Source: CADCTM01 sp049671305 (GTDB lineage Bacteria; Cyanobacteriota; Cyanobacteriia; Cyanobacteriales; Coleofasciculaceae). Taken from it: a stretch of 37,527 bases of DNA. The stretch covers positions 1 to 37,527 of the forward strand of contig JBATUR010000064.1 of the NCBI GenBank assembly GCA_049671305.1, given 5' to 3'. The notes below the pieces were generated by a model. The model did no database searches and was not told the DNA's origin. It was given only the letters and a program-made list of their open reading frames with translations. The translations under genes were made by a program, and so were the position numbers. How positions within the stretch are numbered: the stretch's first letter is position 1; every line of letters begins with the position of its first letter. This document shows positions 15,836-25,411 of the stretch, in pieces.

Positions 15836-16960
15836 TTAACGGATGTATTCTTTGAGAATACTGTTGCGATTGGGGTGGCGCAATTTGCGAAGCGCTTTGG
15901 CTTCAATTTGCCGAATCCGTTCGCGTGTGACATTAAAGATTTGACCAATTTCTTCTAATGTTTTCATACGTCCATCATCCAAACCATAACGTAAGCGCAA
16001 TACATCACGTTCACGGGGGCTCAGGGTATCAAGGACGCTTTCCAGGTCTTCTCTGAGTAAGTTTTTGGAAACTTGATCTTCTGGAGTTTCGCCATCAGCT
16101 TCAATAAAATCACCAAGGCGAGAGTCTTCTTCTTTACCAATTGGTGTTTCTAGTGAGATCGGAAGTTGGGCAGATTTGGCAATAAACCGCAGCTTCTCAA
16201 TCGTCATTTCCATGCGGTCGGCAATTTCTTCTTCTGTGGGTTTGCGACCCATTTCTTGAGAAAGAATTTTGGTAGTTTTCTTGATACGTGAAATAGTTTC
16301 GTAAAGGTGTACTGGTAAGCGAATTGTGCGCGATTGGTCAGCAATTGCTCTGGTAATTGCTTGACGAATCCACCAGGTTGCATAAGTGGAGAATTTATAA
16401 CCTTTTTCGTGATCAAATTTTTCAGCCGCACGAATCAAGCCCAAAGAACCTTCTTGAATCAAGTCTTGGAATGATAAACCTCGATTCATGTATTTCTTGG
16501 CAATTGAGACGACAAGACGCAGGTTTGACTGTACCATTTTGTCTTTGGCTCGCTGACCTAGATAACGGCGATGTCGAAAGGCTGGCAATGCCATGTCTAC
16601 TTCCGTTGCCCATTCGCTATCGTTTGGCTTTCGCTCTAATTGTTCTTCTAAGCGGTCATGAATCCGCTCTAATTCCAACAAATCCGCAATTTTCCGTGCC
16701 AATTCAATTTCTTCATCTGCCCGCAGGAGGCGAATTCTGCCGATTTCTTGCAGATAAAGCCGAATAGAATCTTCTGTATAGTGCTTCTTCTTAGCTTGTG
16801 TGCGACGACGAGTTGATTTCACCTTACCAGGCTTACCATCTTCCTCATCTGGTTGAGCGTCTATTAGCTCGTCTCGATTCGCATCATCCTCGATCAAGAA
16901 TTCAAACTCGCTTACATCGGGTTGAGTGATTGTTGCGAGTACATCATGTGCCTGGGTCAT
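15836..16960 (-). CDS. sigA: Principal RNA polymerase sigma factor SigA (group 1 sigma-70)
   Basis: A 374-residue protein with an acidic/basic N-terminal segment and region 1.2 (SIRLYLQEIGRIRLL, about 64-78). The core-binding and -10 recognition region 2 follows, with NLRLVVSIAKKYMNRG and the melting motif YKFSTYATWWIRQAI. Region 3 comes next, and the helix-turn-helix region 4.2 ends in VTRERIRQIEAKALRKLR near the C-terminus. The near-perfect match to the cyanobacterial housekeeping sigma factor, rather than the shorter group 2 factors, supports SigA. GAGGAAAA precedes the ATG on the minus strand. It directs transcription of most vegetative genes. The 0.9 kb upstream of it is non-coding and may hold several promoters. 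Confidence 0.93.
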   Translation of the reverse strand: MTQAHDVLATITQPDVSEFEFLIEDDANRDELIDAQPDEEDGKPGKVKSTRRRTQAKKKHYTEDSIRLYLQEIGRIRLLRADEEIELARKIADLLELERIHDRLEEQLERKPNDSEWATEVDMALPAFRHRRYLGQRAKDKMVQSNLRLVVSIAKKYMNRGLSFQDLIQEGSLGLIRAAEKFDHEKGYKFSTYATWWIRQAITRAIADQSRTIRLPVHLYETISRIKKTTKILSQEMGRKPTEEEIADRMEMTIEKLRFIAKSAQLPISLETPIGKEEDSRLGDFIEADGETPEDQVSKNLLREDLESVLDTLSPRERDVLRLRYGLDDGRMKTLEEIGQIFNVTRERIRQIEAKALRKLRHPNRNSILKEYIR

Positions 16961-17899
16961 GCCTTTTTCCTCATGCTCCTTCAGTTAAAGACTAGTAGAT
17001 TGTGTTTTTGTCGATCTACTTTTGTTAGCGTTGCCAGTTAGTAACTTTCAGTTGCATTTTTAGCTTTATGTAATAGTTGAGTTCTAGAAATAAATTTATC
17101 TTACTTCTGTTTCCTCAACCCTTTAGCAAATGCACTTGGTAACAAGTAATGTTACTGGCTTCTCTTGAGACTTTTTGATTGTAGCTTTATTTACCAAAAT
17201 TGGACGCAGCTTTTTTGCTTTAATCGCTAGTGGTAAATTTGGCTCAAATATGAACTTTCATACAAAATTATGGTGTATGAAATTAAGACACCCTGATTGC
17301 TTCTCCTTTCTTGAGTTATCTCATCCTACAAACAAGCTTCTTTCTCTTTTTTTATGGAGATTGAGCTTGTGTTGAATAATTCTCATCAACGTAAACCAGT
17401 GGACAAGATGATCTGTGTTACATCCCTAACAACCGTTACCGCTACATTTTTAGATAGCTTTTTAAGTTGAAAAATGGAGTGACACCTCCTCTTTTGTTCA
17501 ATCTTTTTTCAATTTACTCTCTCGTTGAACTGGATCGTCCCCGATAAATAGCTGAACTTGTCTCAGCCATTAAGCGTGAATTTACTCAAATAGGTGACTA
17601 TACTCATGCTTGAAACTGATTAATTTGCCTAAATGGCTGACAATTAGTACAGGTGTTCTATAAGGCTTTTGGCATCCTCATTGACTACGTTAGCGAAGTT
17701 CTTCCAAATTAGGAACATTTTCTACAGTCAGAGTTTTTGGAAAGGCTTCAAAAAAATTAATTGCCGTAAGACAAGTGTAAAACAATTGTTTTAGCACACA
17801 AAATCAACTGATGTAATCGGTACAATTGTTAAGAAACATATAGACGCCTGAAGTGGCTGATTGTTGGCGAAAATTTCACTTACTACAAAAAGCTCATCC
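16961..17899. other. Long non-coding gap upstream of sigA
   Basis: No convincing gene is seen in 939 bp on either strand; the longest open frame (17175-17375) has no protein-like pattern or ribosome site. Small features present are GGAG-TGACAC-CTCC near 17475, the perfect palindrome AAACAATTGTTT near 17780, and TATACT at 17599-17604, which could be a -10 box. Multiple sigA promoters or a small RNA could lie here, but I cannot place one. Confidence 0.5.
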
Positions 17900-18568
17900 C
17901 TAACTCCTCTGACGCCATAGCTGCTCAATAGTCACAAACTGATAACCTTGCTGCAATAACTGAGGAATCAACTGCGCCGTAGTTTGAGCAACATCAGGTC
18001 CGCCAGAGTAACCATCATGTAAGACAATAATTGAGCCATTTTCAACCTGCCTCAAAACTCGTTGTACTACGATTGAGATACCCGGACGTTCCCAATCTTC
18101 TGGCACAACACTCCACATCACAGGGCGGTAATTCCATTGCTCTAATAAAGTTATGGTCTGGGGAGTAAACAAACCATTAGGCGGACGAACATCACGCACT
18201 GTATCTGGAGCAATACCACAAGCAAGGGAAATCGCGAGTTGAGTTTTTGCTAAACTCTGCTTGAGTTGATCGGGTTTAAGCTGGGGAAACGAGCGATGCT
18301 CATAGCCATGTAACCCTAACCAATGACCTCGCTCAAAGACCGCTCTGGCTACGTCTTGCGAACGATCTACACAGAGCCCCAACCAAAAAAAACTAGCAGG
18401 GATTTTGTAATAATCTAAAACTTGTAACAGTTCGGGAGTGTATTGAGGATGAGGACCGTCATCAAATGTTAAGGCGATCGCCTTTTGATTTACCCCAGCC
18501 CAGAGACAACTAGGAAAGGACGGTTTGAGAATTTTGTACAAAATTGGATAAAGCGGTGCAAACTGCAT
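17900..18568 (-). CDS. Polysaccharide deacetylase (CE4/NodB family)
   Basis: A 222-residue NodB-homology protein. Motif 1 is TFDDGPH with Asp36-Asp37. Motif 2 is HGYEH with metal ligands His87 and His91. Motif 3 is RPPNG and motif 5 is IVLHDG. The usual motif 4 is partly altered (SVVPEDW). CE4 enzymes remove N- or O-acetyl groups from chitin, peptidoglycan or other polysaccharides using a metal-activated water. The N-terminus is only weakly hydrophobic, with no clear signal peptide, so the location is uncertain. It diverges from the lipoprotein gene with a 36-bp gap if that gene starts at 18605. Confidence 0.85.
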   Translation of the reverse strand: MQFAPLYPILYKILKPSFPSCLWAGVNQKAIALTFDDGPHPQYTPELLQVLDYYKIPASFFWLGLCVDRSQDVARAVFERGHWLGLHGYEHRSFPQLKPDQLKQSLAKTQLAISLACGIAPDTVRDVRPPNGLFTPQTITLLEQWNYRPVMWSVVPEDWERPGISIVVQRVLRQVENGSIIVLHDGYSGGPDVAQTTAQLIPQLLQQGYQFVTIEQLWRQRS

Positions 18569-18604
18569 TCAGTCGTTGTTTATCAAAAGTTTTTAGTAAA
18601 AAGA

Positions 18605-19159
18605 GTGAACTTGAACAATCCTAAATTTAGGCATCACTTCTTACAGTATCGCCAGTTTTTCTTGATGTTGACGAGTTTCTGTATTGCCATAACTCTGGCT
18701 AGTTGTAATACCGTCACCACCGAGCAATATGAAGCCACAGTACAAACAACCTTGACTTGGCAAGTTCCATATTATGTTAATCCAACCAACGATAAAATAC
18801 CGCGCTTTGAAGAATTTGCCTCCTCGTCCCTAGTTACTCGCAACGGAGAACAACCCCCAGGGCGAGTCATTGGTCCCGATGAAAAAGGCTTATGGTGGCC
18901 CATATTACCGCCGCGACCAACTATTGATCAAGTAGAACAACGCCAGAAGCCCCAAGAACAAGCAAAACCCCCAGAACTATTGCAAACAGCAAAATATCAG
19001 ATTAGCTTTGTTCAGGAGCAAAGAACCGTGACTCTACCGACAAATTATGATGTTTACCGGCAGGTGGCTAGGGCATATCGTTCGCAGAAGCCGTTGCAGT
19101 TGACATTGGGCATAGGCGATCGCTCTGTGACGAAAGCTGAGTTGGCAAGTCAGAATTGA
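18605..19159 (+). CDS. Conserved hypothetical lipoprotein
   Basis: I do not recognise a family. Starting at GTG 18605 gives 184 residues with a classic lipoprotein signal: a basic n-region, the hydrophobic stretch FFLMLTSFCIAI and the lipobox TLASC (Cys about 34). The frame is open back to 18485, but that would overlap the deacetylase gene and bury the signal peptide, so the internal start is preferred. An ATG at 18665 would leave a very short n-region. The mature part is hydrophilic and Pro/Gln-rich (about 100-125), with a C-terminal segment of mixed strands ending near GIGDRSVTKAEL. It is probably anchored to the plasma or outer membrane. The lack of room for a promoter suggests closely spaced divergent promoters with the deacetylase. 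Confidence 0.6.
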   Translation: MNLNNPKFRHHFLQYRQFFLMLTSFCIAITLASCNTVTTEQYEATVQTTLTWQVPYYVNPTNDKIPRFEEFASSSLVTRNGEQPPGRVIGPDEKGLWWPILPPRPTIDQVEQRQKPQEQAKPPELLQTAKYQISFVQEQRTVTLPTNYDVYRQVARAYRSQKPLQLTLGIGDRSVTKAELASQN

Positions 19160-19216
19160 TCAAGATTTGATATCGCAAAGATGTTGAAAGATTTCAAGAT
19201 TTGAGCTAACGCCTGC

Positions 19217-22200
19217 TTATTCCTGAGCTTGAGTGCAGCGCTGTTGATAAATTTGAGCAGCTTTATCCGTAGGATTGCGTTGCAAGCACTCAGTAAATAA
19301 TCGTTTAGCATCTCTAAGCTTGTGCCAATGGTAGAGTAACACAGCTTCTTCAAATAGCGTTCTCGTGGCTACCTTGCCCTGATAAGTCTCAGGCGGATCG
19401 GCATCGAAAACTTCAAAAATCGATACCGTTTTTGATTTTCCCTTAACTTTTACGCGATCAATAAAACGGATAGCATACTGATTAGAATCTGGCAAAGACT
19501 GGAAAGTTTGGTGACTAATTAACATGGAAACTCCATATTGTTTAGTCAAGTTTTCTATGCGCGAGGCTAAATTCACAGCATCACTAATCACTGTACTATC
19601 CATGCGGTTTTTTGCCCCAACCGTACCCAGCATTAAAGAACCTGTATTAATGCCAATGCCAATTTTAATCGGCACATATCCAGAAGTAAGGCGATGTTGA
19701 TTATATTTGGTAAGACGGTGCAGCATATCAATTCCTGCTTTGACTGCATTATCTGCCTCACCGCTAAATAGTGCCATAATTGCATCACCAATATATTTAT
19801 CAATAAACCCTTGGTTTGCAGTAATGGCTGGTTCCATGCGAGACAAATAGGAATTAATAAAGTTGAAGTTGTCCTGCGAGGTCATACTTTCCGATAAAGT
19901 TGTGAAGTCGCGAATATCGGAAAATAGTACTGACATTTCCTGTTGAACTTGGTCGCCTAAGTTAACATCAATAATGCTCTGTTTATCCAAGATTTGGAGA
20001 AATTGACGGGGTACGAAGCGCTCAAAAGCTTGGTTGAGTTCGCTGAGATTATTGTAGAGACGGGCATTTTCAATGGAGATTGCTGCCTGAGAGGAAAGTA
20101 GATTTAAGAGTTCTACGCGATCAGAAGTAAAAGCCTCTGTGGTTAGATTATTTTCTAAATAGATAATTCCTGCCAGTTTACCTTGATGTTGGAGAGGAAA
20201 GCATAAAATTGATTTAGGCTGATGCGCTTTGATGTAGGGGGAATGAGCAAATTTAGGGTCATTAGCAGCATCGCTCAAGACGACACTTTCCCGCGTGCGA
20301 GCTACATAGTTAACAATTATATGAGAAATTAAAAGTTGATCCCCAGGTTCCCCTACAGACTTGATAGGGATTGACTGGAACACAGTCACGCCATCTTTAT
20401 CTACAGATCCTTCAGCTTCAATTAGCAATTTCCCCTTAGTTTCCAGAATCAAAAAGCCCTTTTGCGCGCCGGCATTCTCAATAATAATCCGCATCAATTT
20501 CGCCAGTAATTTATCTAGCACAATTTCCTCGGATAGAGTTTGTGAAGCTTTCATGACTGTCATCAAATCCAGCTCAGAAGAAGTGCTACTTCCTGTTGTG
20601 GTAGGCGGCGTAGATACCTTTGTGCTAAGTGTTCCCCTATTTGAGGGCTTTCTTTGTAATAACTGAGGATAGCGCGTATCTAAATCGTTAACTTTAGCTA
20701 TTGCGCCCCAGCGGAGGTAGCAATAACGGGCATCTTGCATATAGACTTGCGCGATTTTATCTTGACCTAAAGCGAGATAAAACTTAGCGGCGAGTTCGTG
20801 TGCCAGTGCTTCTTCATTGATGTATTCATGTTCTTTAGCAAGAGCAATAGATTTTTTGTAATAGTCCATTGCCACAACCTCTGAATCTTGAACTCGCTGT
20901 CGTTCTGCTTCTACAAGATAAAATTTATGTAAATGATTCATTGGGGCATGATGCGCCCATTTTTTAAACTTTTTCTGGTTAGATTGCACCTTTCGAGATA
21001 GGCGTTTTTGCTGGAATTTTGAGGAAGAAGAATACACGGCAACTCTTGCCAGCGAATCGTAAAAGTAAAATAACGTAGTAGTCAGCATCCCTGCTGCACT
21101 ATCTATATATTTTTCCGCTAGTGCCGCATTGTCTAGCGCTTCGGAATACTCTCCAAATAGATAACAGAGTGTCAGTTTTTCAAGATATGTATGAAAAAGT
21201 AGGGTTTGATCATTCGCCTCAAGATCAAGGGGTAGTCTTTTCGATTCGTCATAAACATCACCAATTAAACGGCAGGGATTTTTCGATTGCCCCATCAAAT
21301 TCAGAACCCTCTGCCGATTTAGATTAATGTAATGAAAGTTTCGCTCTTGCTTTAATTTTTGGATAGTATCACTGTATTTGGCTGCCTCCCGCTCAACAAC
21401 AGCTAACTCCTGCCCGATGCAATAGGAATTGTAGGAGTTCCACAATAGGGAATATGTTCCATATTCTAAATCTCCTGTTTCTAGTCCGCTCGAATATCCG
21501 AGCAGTAAAGGCTGTAATGTCTGCCTTCCATGCTCCTGCCAATGCCTGATAAAGTAATTAACAAGAGAGACTGTTTTCGCTTTTACTTTCTTAGCATTAA
21601 GCCGCTCTAATAGACTTAAAGCTAGGTTGCCAAATTTATAGCCGGATTCAATGTCTCCTAATACTCCGCAAAGAATCAACCCATAACCTGCATACATTAT
21701 TGATGAGAAGGAAGCATTGCCGTATTTGACCGATATATTGATACCTTTAAAAATAACCAGCGGTAATAGGTTAGGAGCAGCTATATAGGAAGCAGAACTT
21801 ACAATCGCTAGAATACGAATTGCTGCCAACTTATCAGGAGCAGTCATTTCTGGTAAGTTGATTAAGCCCTCAATTCGTTTCCCCAGCAAGGCTAACTTTG
21901 TCCCCATTAAACCGAGTAAGATATCTAATTGACTGGGCTTTTTAGGCAAACTTACTCCCAACAGCTTCAGCACTGTTAGTCCAGTATGGACTGCTTCTAA
22001 TGGCTTGTTCTGCGTTAGATAAGCAGAGATTTTAACTTCATAAATTTTCACCTTATCCAGTAATCCTTTGCCCTGTTGCAGCACGACTGAAACTAATCTC
22101 TCCATCTCATCAAATTGACCGCACAAATAGGCAGCTTCTGCGGCTTCTACATACAGAGCAAGTGTAGTATCGTACTGCGTCTGCCAACTTGAACCCCCTT

Positions 22201-24652
22201 CATTTCCCACGCCAGTTGCTATAACGGGGGAGACCCCCGCAACGCACTGGCTCCCCTTGCTAAGGGAGGACTGAGGGGGGTTCAACAAATCTAAGCCGCT
22301 TGTTAGGTAGGTAAGGGCGGGTTGATAAGCCGCTGAGGCTTTTGCTTTCTTGCCGGCTATTAGGTTTAACTTTGCCAATTCATCTCGTTTCTGCTGGTTT
22401 TCAAGCAGGTTGCTGCCGAAATTCAAGTGATTAACAATGTCAAAGATTTTTTCCTCTTGCTGCTGGAGGGGGGTATTATTCAGGAGCAGTTGACCGATTT
22501 GCAGATGGTAGGCTTGCTTGCGGTGTGAGGGAATCAGCGAGTAAGCGGCTTGCTGCACCCGGTCATGCAGGAATTTATAATCTTGATTCAACAGTTCTTC
22601 ATCTAACTCGGATGTGGGCAAAATTAACCCGGACTGAACTGCTGCTGTTAGGTCTTTAGCAACTTCCGATATAGATTTTTCACTAATGATAGAAAGGATG
22701 TTTAAGTCGAAATCAGCACCTACACAAGCTGCTAAACGTAAAACTTGCTGTGTAACTGGAGGCAGTTTCTTCAACTTGCCAATCATCAACTCCACCACAT
22801 TGTCAGTAATGCCCTTAGCTTCAATGTTTGAAATATCCCACTGCCAGCCGAACCCCCCCTTACCAAGGGGGGATTGAGGGAAGTTAAAAGTTATCAAGTT
22901 TTCGGTATGTAGGGTTTTGAGAAACTCATAAACAAAGAAAGGATTGCCGCCAGTTTTATGCACTACCAACTCGGCTAAGGGTTTTACTGAAGATGTATCA
23001 TTGTGCAAAGTATCGGCAATTAACTGACTAATATGCTGGCTATCTAAGGGAGTTAAGGTAATAAAGTTGATAGTTGCCCCAACATTTTGTAGTCCATCAA
23101 GAGTCATCATTAACGGATGATTGGGGTTGACTTCGTTATCTCGATACGCCCCAATTAGAAATAGGTATTGGGTATCCGTATCCGTCATCATCAGTTCGAT
23201 TAAATTGAGTGTTGCCGAGTCTGCCCACTGCAAATCGTCTAGAAAGATAACTAAAGGATGCTCTTTTGCACAAAATGCCCGAATGAAGTTTTGGAAAACC
23301 AGATTAAAGCGATTCTGGGACTCAGCGGGGCTTAATTCTGGCACGGGTGCTTGCTTGCCTATAATTAGTTCCACTTCCGGAATCACTTCAATAATCACTT
23401 GTCCATTGCAACCAAAAGCAGCAAGGAGTTTTTCTCGCCAAAGGTTTAGTTGTGTTTCGCTTTCCGTTAACAATTGGCGCATCAATCCGGCGATCGCACT
23501 AACAATAGCTGAGTAGGGAATATTGCGCTGAAACTGGTCAAATTTTCCCCAGATAAAATACCCACGCTTTTGAGTGATGGGTTTATAAACTTCTGCCACC
23601 AATACTGATTTACCGATGCCGGAATAACCCGCCACTAGCATCATTTCAATTGTGCCTTGACTCACTCGGTCAAACGCTGTTAGTAAGGTTTCAACTTCTG
23701 AATCTCGTCCGTAAAGCTTTTGGGGAATTTGAAACTTGTCGGAAATATCCTTAGAACCGAGAGGGAAATCTGCTATGCTCCCATTAGCTTGTAACTGAAA
23801 GAGACATTCTTCTAAATCAGCTTTGAGTCCCCAGGTACTTTGATATCGTTCCTCTGCGATTTTCGCCATCAGCTTCATGACAATATGCGAAACGGCTTGA
23901 GGACAAGGTTCTCCCCTTTTGCTTCTCTCCCCCTCTCCTCCTAAAAGATGAGGCGGTATTGGCTGTTTGGCAATATGACAATGTACCAGTTCCAACGCAT
24001 CGGTACTTTCAAAAGGTAACTGTCCCGTCAGTAGTTCGTAGAAAGTAACGCCGAGAGAGTAAAAGTCAGTGCGGTAATCTAAAGAACGATTCATTCGTCC
24101 CGTTTGCTCCGGTGACATATAGGCTAAAGAGCCTTCTAAAATATTGGGATTTTTCACCGTAGGATTTTCGCGGGTTAATTGAGTGGAGATCCCAAAGTCA
24201 ATAATTTTGATAATTCCTGTTTCTGGGTTAAAGACGATATTGGCAGGATTAATATCTTTATGAATAATATTGGCAGCGTGAATCGCGCCCAATATCTCGG
24301 CTGTTTGGATGGCTAACTTGAGGAATTTCGCTAGAGATAAGATATGTCCTGCATCTACAGAGCCATTGAATAATTGCTTTAAGGATGAGGCGCCAAAATC
24401 CTCTAAGATAATCACCAAAGTTCTTTGATACGGTTCTAAGGCATAAGCTTTAATCACACCATCTATGTCCAGATTGCGGGTGATTTCATATTCCTGCTTA
24501 TATCGGGTTAGCTCAGAGGGTGTGGGATAGTCTTGTTTGAGAACTTTAAGAATTACGGCTTTGTGATCTTGTGCTTGAATCCCCCGATAGACAAGCGTAT
24601 TAGCACTTTCGTAAATTTGGGCTAAAACTTTAATTCCAGGGAGTCTAATCAT
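19217..24652 (-). CDS. Ser/Thr kinase - AAA ATPase - GAF - class III nucleotidyl cyclase
   Basis: A single 1811-residue signalling protein. It starts with a kinase domain: Lys36, HKDINPAN at 131-138 and DFG at 152-154. An AAA/STAND-type ATPase follows, with Walker A GYSGIGKS at 342-349 and Walker B VIFLDDLQW. A long helical, TPR-like region comes next. A GAF domain (about 1330-1490) ends in SQAAISIENARLY. The last domain is a class III cyclase with metal-binding Asp in FSDIRDFT and IGDAIMALF, and the NLASR transition-state motif; a short TPR-like tail ends the protein. It resembles the cyanobacterial Hstk family, but with a cyclase where those have a histidine kinase. Adenylate rather than guanylate cyclase is inferred, not proven. 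Three stretches (about 238-250, 594-600, 790-822) look like in-frame repeat insertions. GGAGAG precedes the ATG. Confidence 0.88.
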   Translation of the reverse strand: MIRLPGIKVLAQIYESANTLVYRGIQAQDHKAVILKVLKQDYPTPSELTRYKQEYEITRNLDIDGVIKAYALEPYQRTLVIILEDFGASSLKQLFNGSVDAGHILSLAKFLKLAIQTAEILGAIHAANIIHKDINPANIVFNPETGIIKIIDFGISTQLTRENPTVKNPNILEGSLAYMSPEQTGRMNRSLDYRTDFYSLGVTFYELLTGQLPFESTDALELVHCHIAKQPIPPHLLGGEGERSKRGEPCPQAVSHIVMKLMAKIAEERYQSTWGLKADLEECLFQLQANGSIADFPLGSKDISDKFQIPQKLYGRDSEVETLLTAFDRVSQGTIEMMLVAGYSGIGKSVLVAEVYKPITQKRGYFIWGKFDQFQRNIPYSAIVSAIAGLMRQLLTESETQLNLWREKLLAAFGCNGQVIIEVIPEVELIIGKQAPVPELSPAESQNRFNLVFQNFIRAFCAKEHPLVIFLDDLQWADSATLNLIELMMTDTDTQYLFLIGAYRDNEVNPNHPLMMTLDGLQNVGATINFITLTPLDSQHISQLIADTLHNDTSSVKPLAELVVHKTGGNPFFVYEFLKTLHTENLITFNFPQSPLGKGGFGWQWDISNIEAKGITDNVVELMIGKLKKLPPVTQQVLRLAACVGADFDLNILSIISEKSISEVAKDLTAAVQSGLILPTSELDEELLNQDYKFLHDRVQQAAYSLIPSHRKQAYHLQIGQLLLNNTPLQQQEEKIFDIVNHLNFGSNLLENQQKRDELAKLNLIAGKKAKASAAYQPALTYLTSGLDLLNPPQSSLSKGSQCVAGVSPVIATGVGNEGGSSWQTQYDTTLALYVEAAEAAYLCGQFDEMERLVSVVLQQGKGLLDKVKIYEVKISAYLTQNKPLEAVHTGLTVLKLLGVSLPKKPSQLDILLGLMGTKLALLGKRIEGLINLPEMTAPDKLAAIRILAIVSSASYIAAPNLLPLVIFKGINISVKYGNASFSSIMYAGYGLILCGVLGDIESGYKFGNLALSLLERLNAKKVKAKTVSLVNYFIRHWQEHGRQTLQPLLLGYSSGLETGDLEYGTYSLLWNSYNSYCIGQELAVVEREAAKYSDTIQKLKQERNFHYINLNRQRVLNLMGQSKNPCRLIGDVYDESKRLPLDLEANDQTLLFHTYLEKLTLCYLFGEYSEALDNAALAEKYIDSAAGMLTTTLFYFYDSLARVAVYSSSSKFQQKRLSRKVQSNQKKFKKWAHHAPMNHLHKFYLVEAERQRVQDSEVVAMDYYKKSIALAKEHEYINEEALAHELAAKFYLALGQDKIAQVYMQDARYCYLRWGAIAKVNDLDTRYPQLLQRKPSNRGTLSTKVSTPPTTTGSSTSSELDLMTVMKASQTLSEEIVLDKLLAKLMRIIIENAGAQKGFLILETKGKLLIEAEGSVDKDGVTVFQSIPIKSVGEPGDQLLISHIIVNYVARTRESVVLSDAANDPKFAHSPYIKAHQPKSILCFPLQHQGKLAGIIYLENNLTTEAFTSDRVELLNLLSSQAAISIENARLYNNLSELNQAFERFVPRQFLQILDKQSIIDVNLGDQVQQEMSVLFSDIRDFTTLSESMTSQDNFNFINSYLSRMEPAITANQGFIDKYIGDAIMALFSGEADNAVKAGIDMLHRLTKYNQHRLTSGYVPIKIGIGINTGSLMLGTVGAKNRMDSTVISDAVNLASRIENLTKQYGVSMLISHQTFQSLPDSNQYAIRFIDRVKVKGKSKTVSIFEVFDADPPETYQGKVATRTLFEEAVLLYHWHKLRDAKRLFTECLQRNPTDKAAQIYQQRCTQAQE
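22189..22285. repeat. Composite palindromic repeat inserted in frame in the kinase-cyclase gene
   Basis: Terminal arms TTGAACCCCC (22189-22198) and GGGGGTTCAA (22276-22285) enclose further nested palindromes: CGGGGG-AGA-CCCCCG (22225-22239), GCCAGT/ACTGGC (22211-22216 and 22246-22251) and CTCCCC/GGGAG. In protein it reads NPPQSSLSKGS..., the typical peptide from a dispersed cyanobacterial palindrome. The reading frame stays open through it (residues about 790-822). Confidence 0.7.
22853..22872. repeat. Second palindromic repeat in the kinase-cyclase gene
   Basis: CCCCCCTT-ACC-AAGGGGGG is a near-perfect palindrome. It encodes SPLGKGG within NFPQSPLGKGGFG, the same kind of peptide as the other repeat. 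It lies in the winged-helix-like part after the ATPase domain and keeps the frame. Confidence 0.6.
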
Positions 24653-24744
24653 GTCTGGCTCTCCATCTTTGAAGGTTTAATTGACTACCATGTAAATGGG
24701 TTATTGTCAAGTTCTCAGAAAGGCTCACTTGAGTCACTGCCTGC

Positions 24745-24961
24745 GTAGGCTAATATCCCCACCACACCCGAACCTTGTTCAGAAAGCACGATTTTAGCCC
24801 CAGAAGCCGCTTAAAGTCTCGCTCCGGTAGCATCTGAGCTTGTAGAAGCACGGCAAACAAACCTGCTTAGTGAAAGGTATGAAGTCTATAAGCCACAGCG
24901 TATCACCATTGACGGTGCTAAACCCCACCCGACAACCCTATGCGAATCAGCAGCTCTGTGA
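24745..24961 (+). pseudogene. Decayed gene fragment, unknown family
   Basis: After a TAA at 24812-24814, a frame of 48 sense codons runs to TGA at 24959-24961. It reads like real protein (SERYEVYKPQRITIDGAKPH). The same frame is open before that TAA back to about 24748. No start codon with a ribosome site is present. It looks like the C-terminal relic of a longer gene broken by at least one stop; I do not recognise the family. Confidence 0.35.
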
Positions 24962-25333
24962 TCAGTGAAACCTGCTGCTGTCACCTACAATTCTTATTGA
25001 GATTATCCGGAGTAATCCTGGATAACTGGCTCTAAGGAGGCAAAAAAGCACTCTGGATATCCATATCCGATAAACTCCTTTACGCAGCTCATGAAGTTTT
25101 GCCTCTCTGGCACTTTTGCTGTAAATCTTGAAGATGCTTTTGAGCTTGACGCAGTTTTCCCGCTTTTCCTGGATGCGGGCGCAAATTTGTTCGTCGCTGA
25201 AGTTGGCTAAGGCAGTCTTGCGCCGATTGGGGAGGGTAGATGGTGCTTTGTCTTCGTCACTATACCGGCGTTGTGGTGCTTGTAGTTGATCAGGTACAGA
25301 GATTTCCTGAGCAATTAAAGCGATCGCATCCAA
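24962..25333 (-). pseudogene. Probable frameshifted small gene, unknown function
   Basis: The open frame gives 123 codons from a TTG start that directly follows stop codons, and no strong ribosome site is seen. The first part (to about codon 60) is hydrophilic and protein-like. After the A-run at 25155-25158 the current frame becomes rich in Arg, Ile and Ser with no pattern. If one A is added there, the sequence continues as a Gln-rich coiled coil (KLRQAQKHLQDLQQK) and stops at TGA 25089-25091, giving about 81 residues. A one-base deletion in a homopolymer, real or from sequencing, explains this best. No family is recognised; the neighbouring remnant suggests local gene decay. Confidence 0.4.
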
Positions 25334-25411
25334 TTATTAACTACTATTTTGTTGTTCCTACTGGGAATTCCTGACTTTACGTTGCTCAATCAGCCCCACG
25401 CCGTAACGTCT

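Noticed and set aside
17175..17375. Plus-strand ORF in the sigA upstream gap
   Set aside because: No ribosome site, no protein-like pattern and AT-driven composition.
24653..25411. Transposase or IS remnant
   Set aside because: No DDE motifs, terminal inverted repeats or target duplications were seen; only unidentified gene relics.
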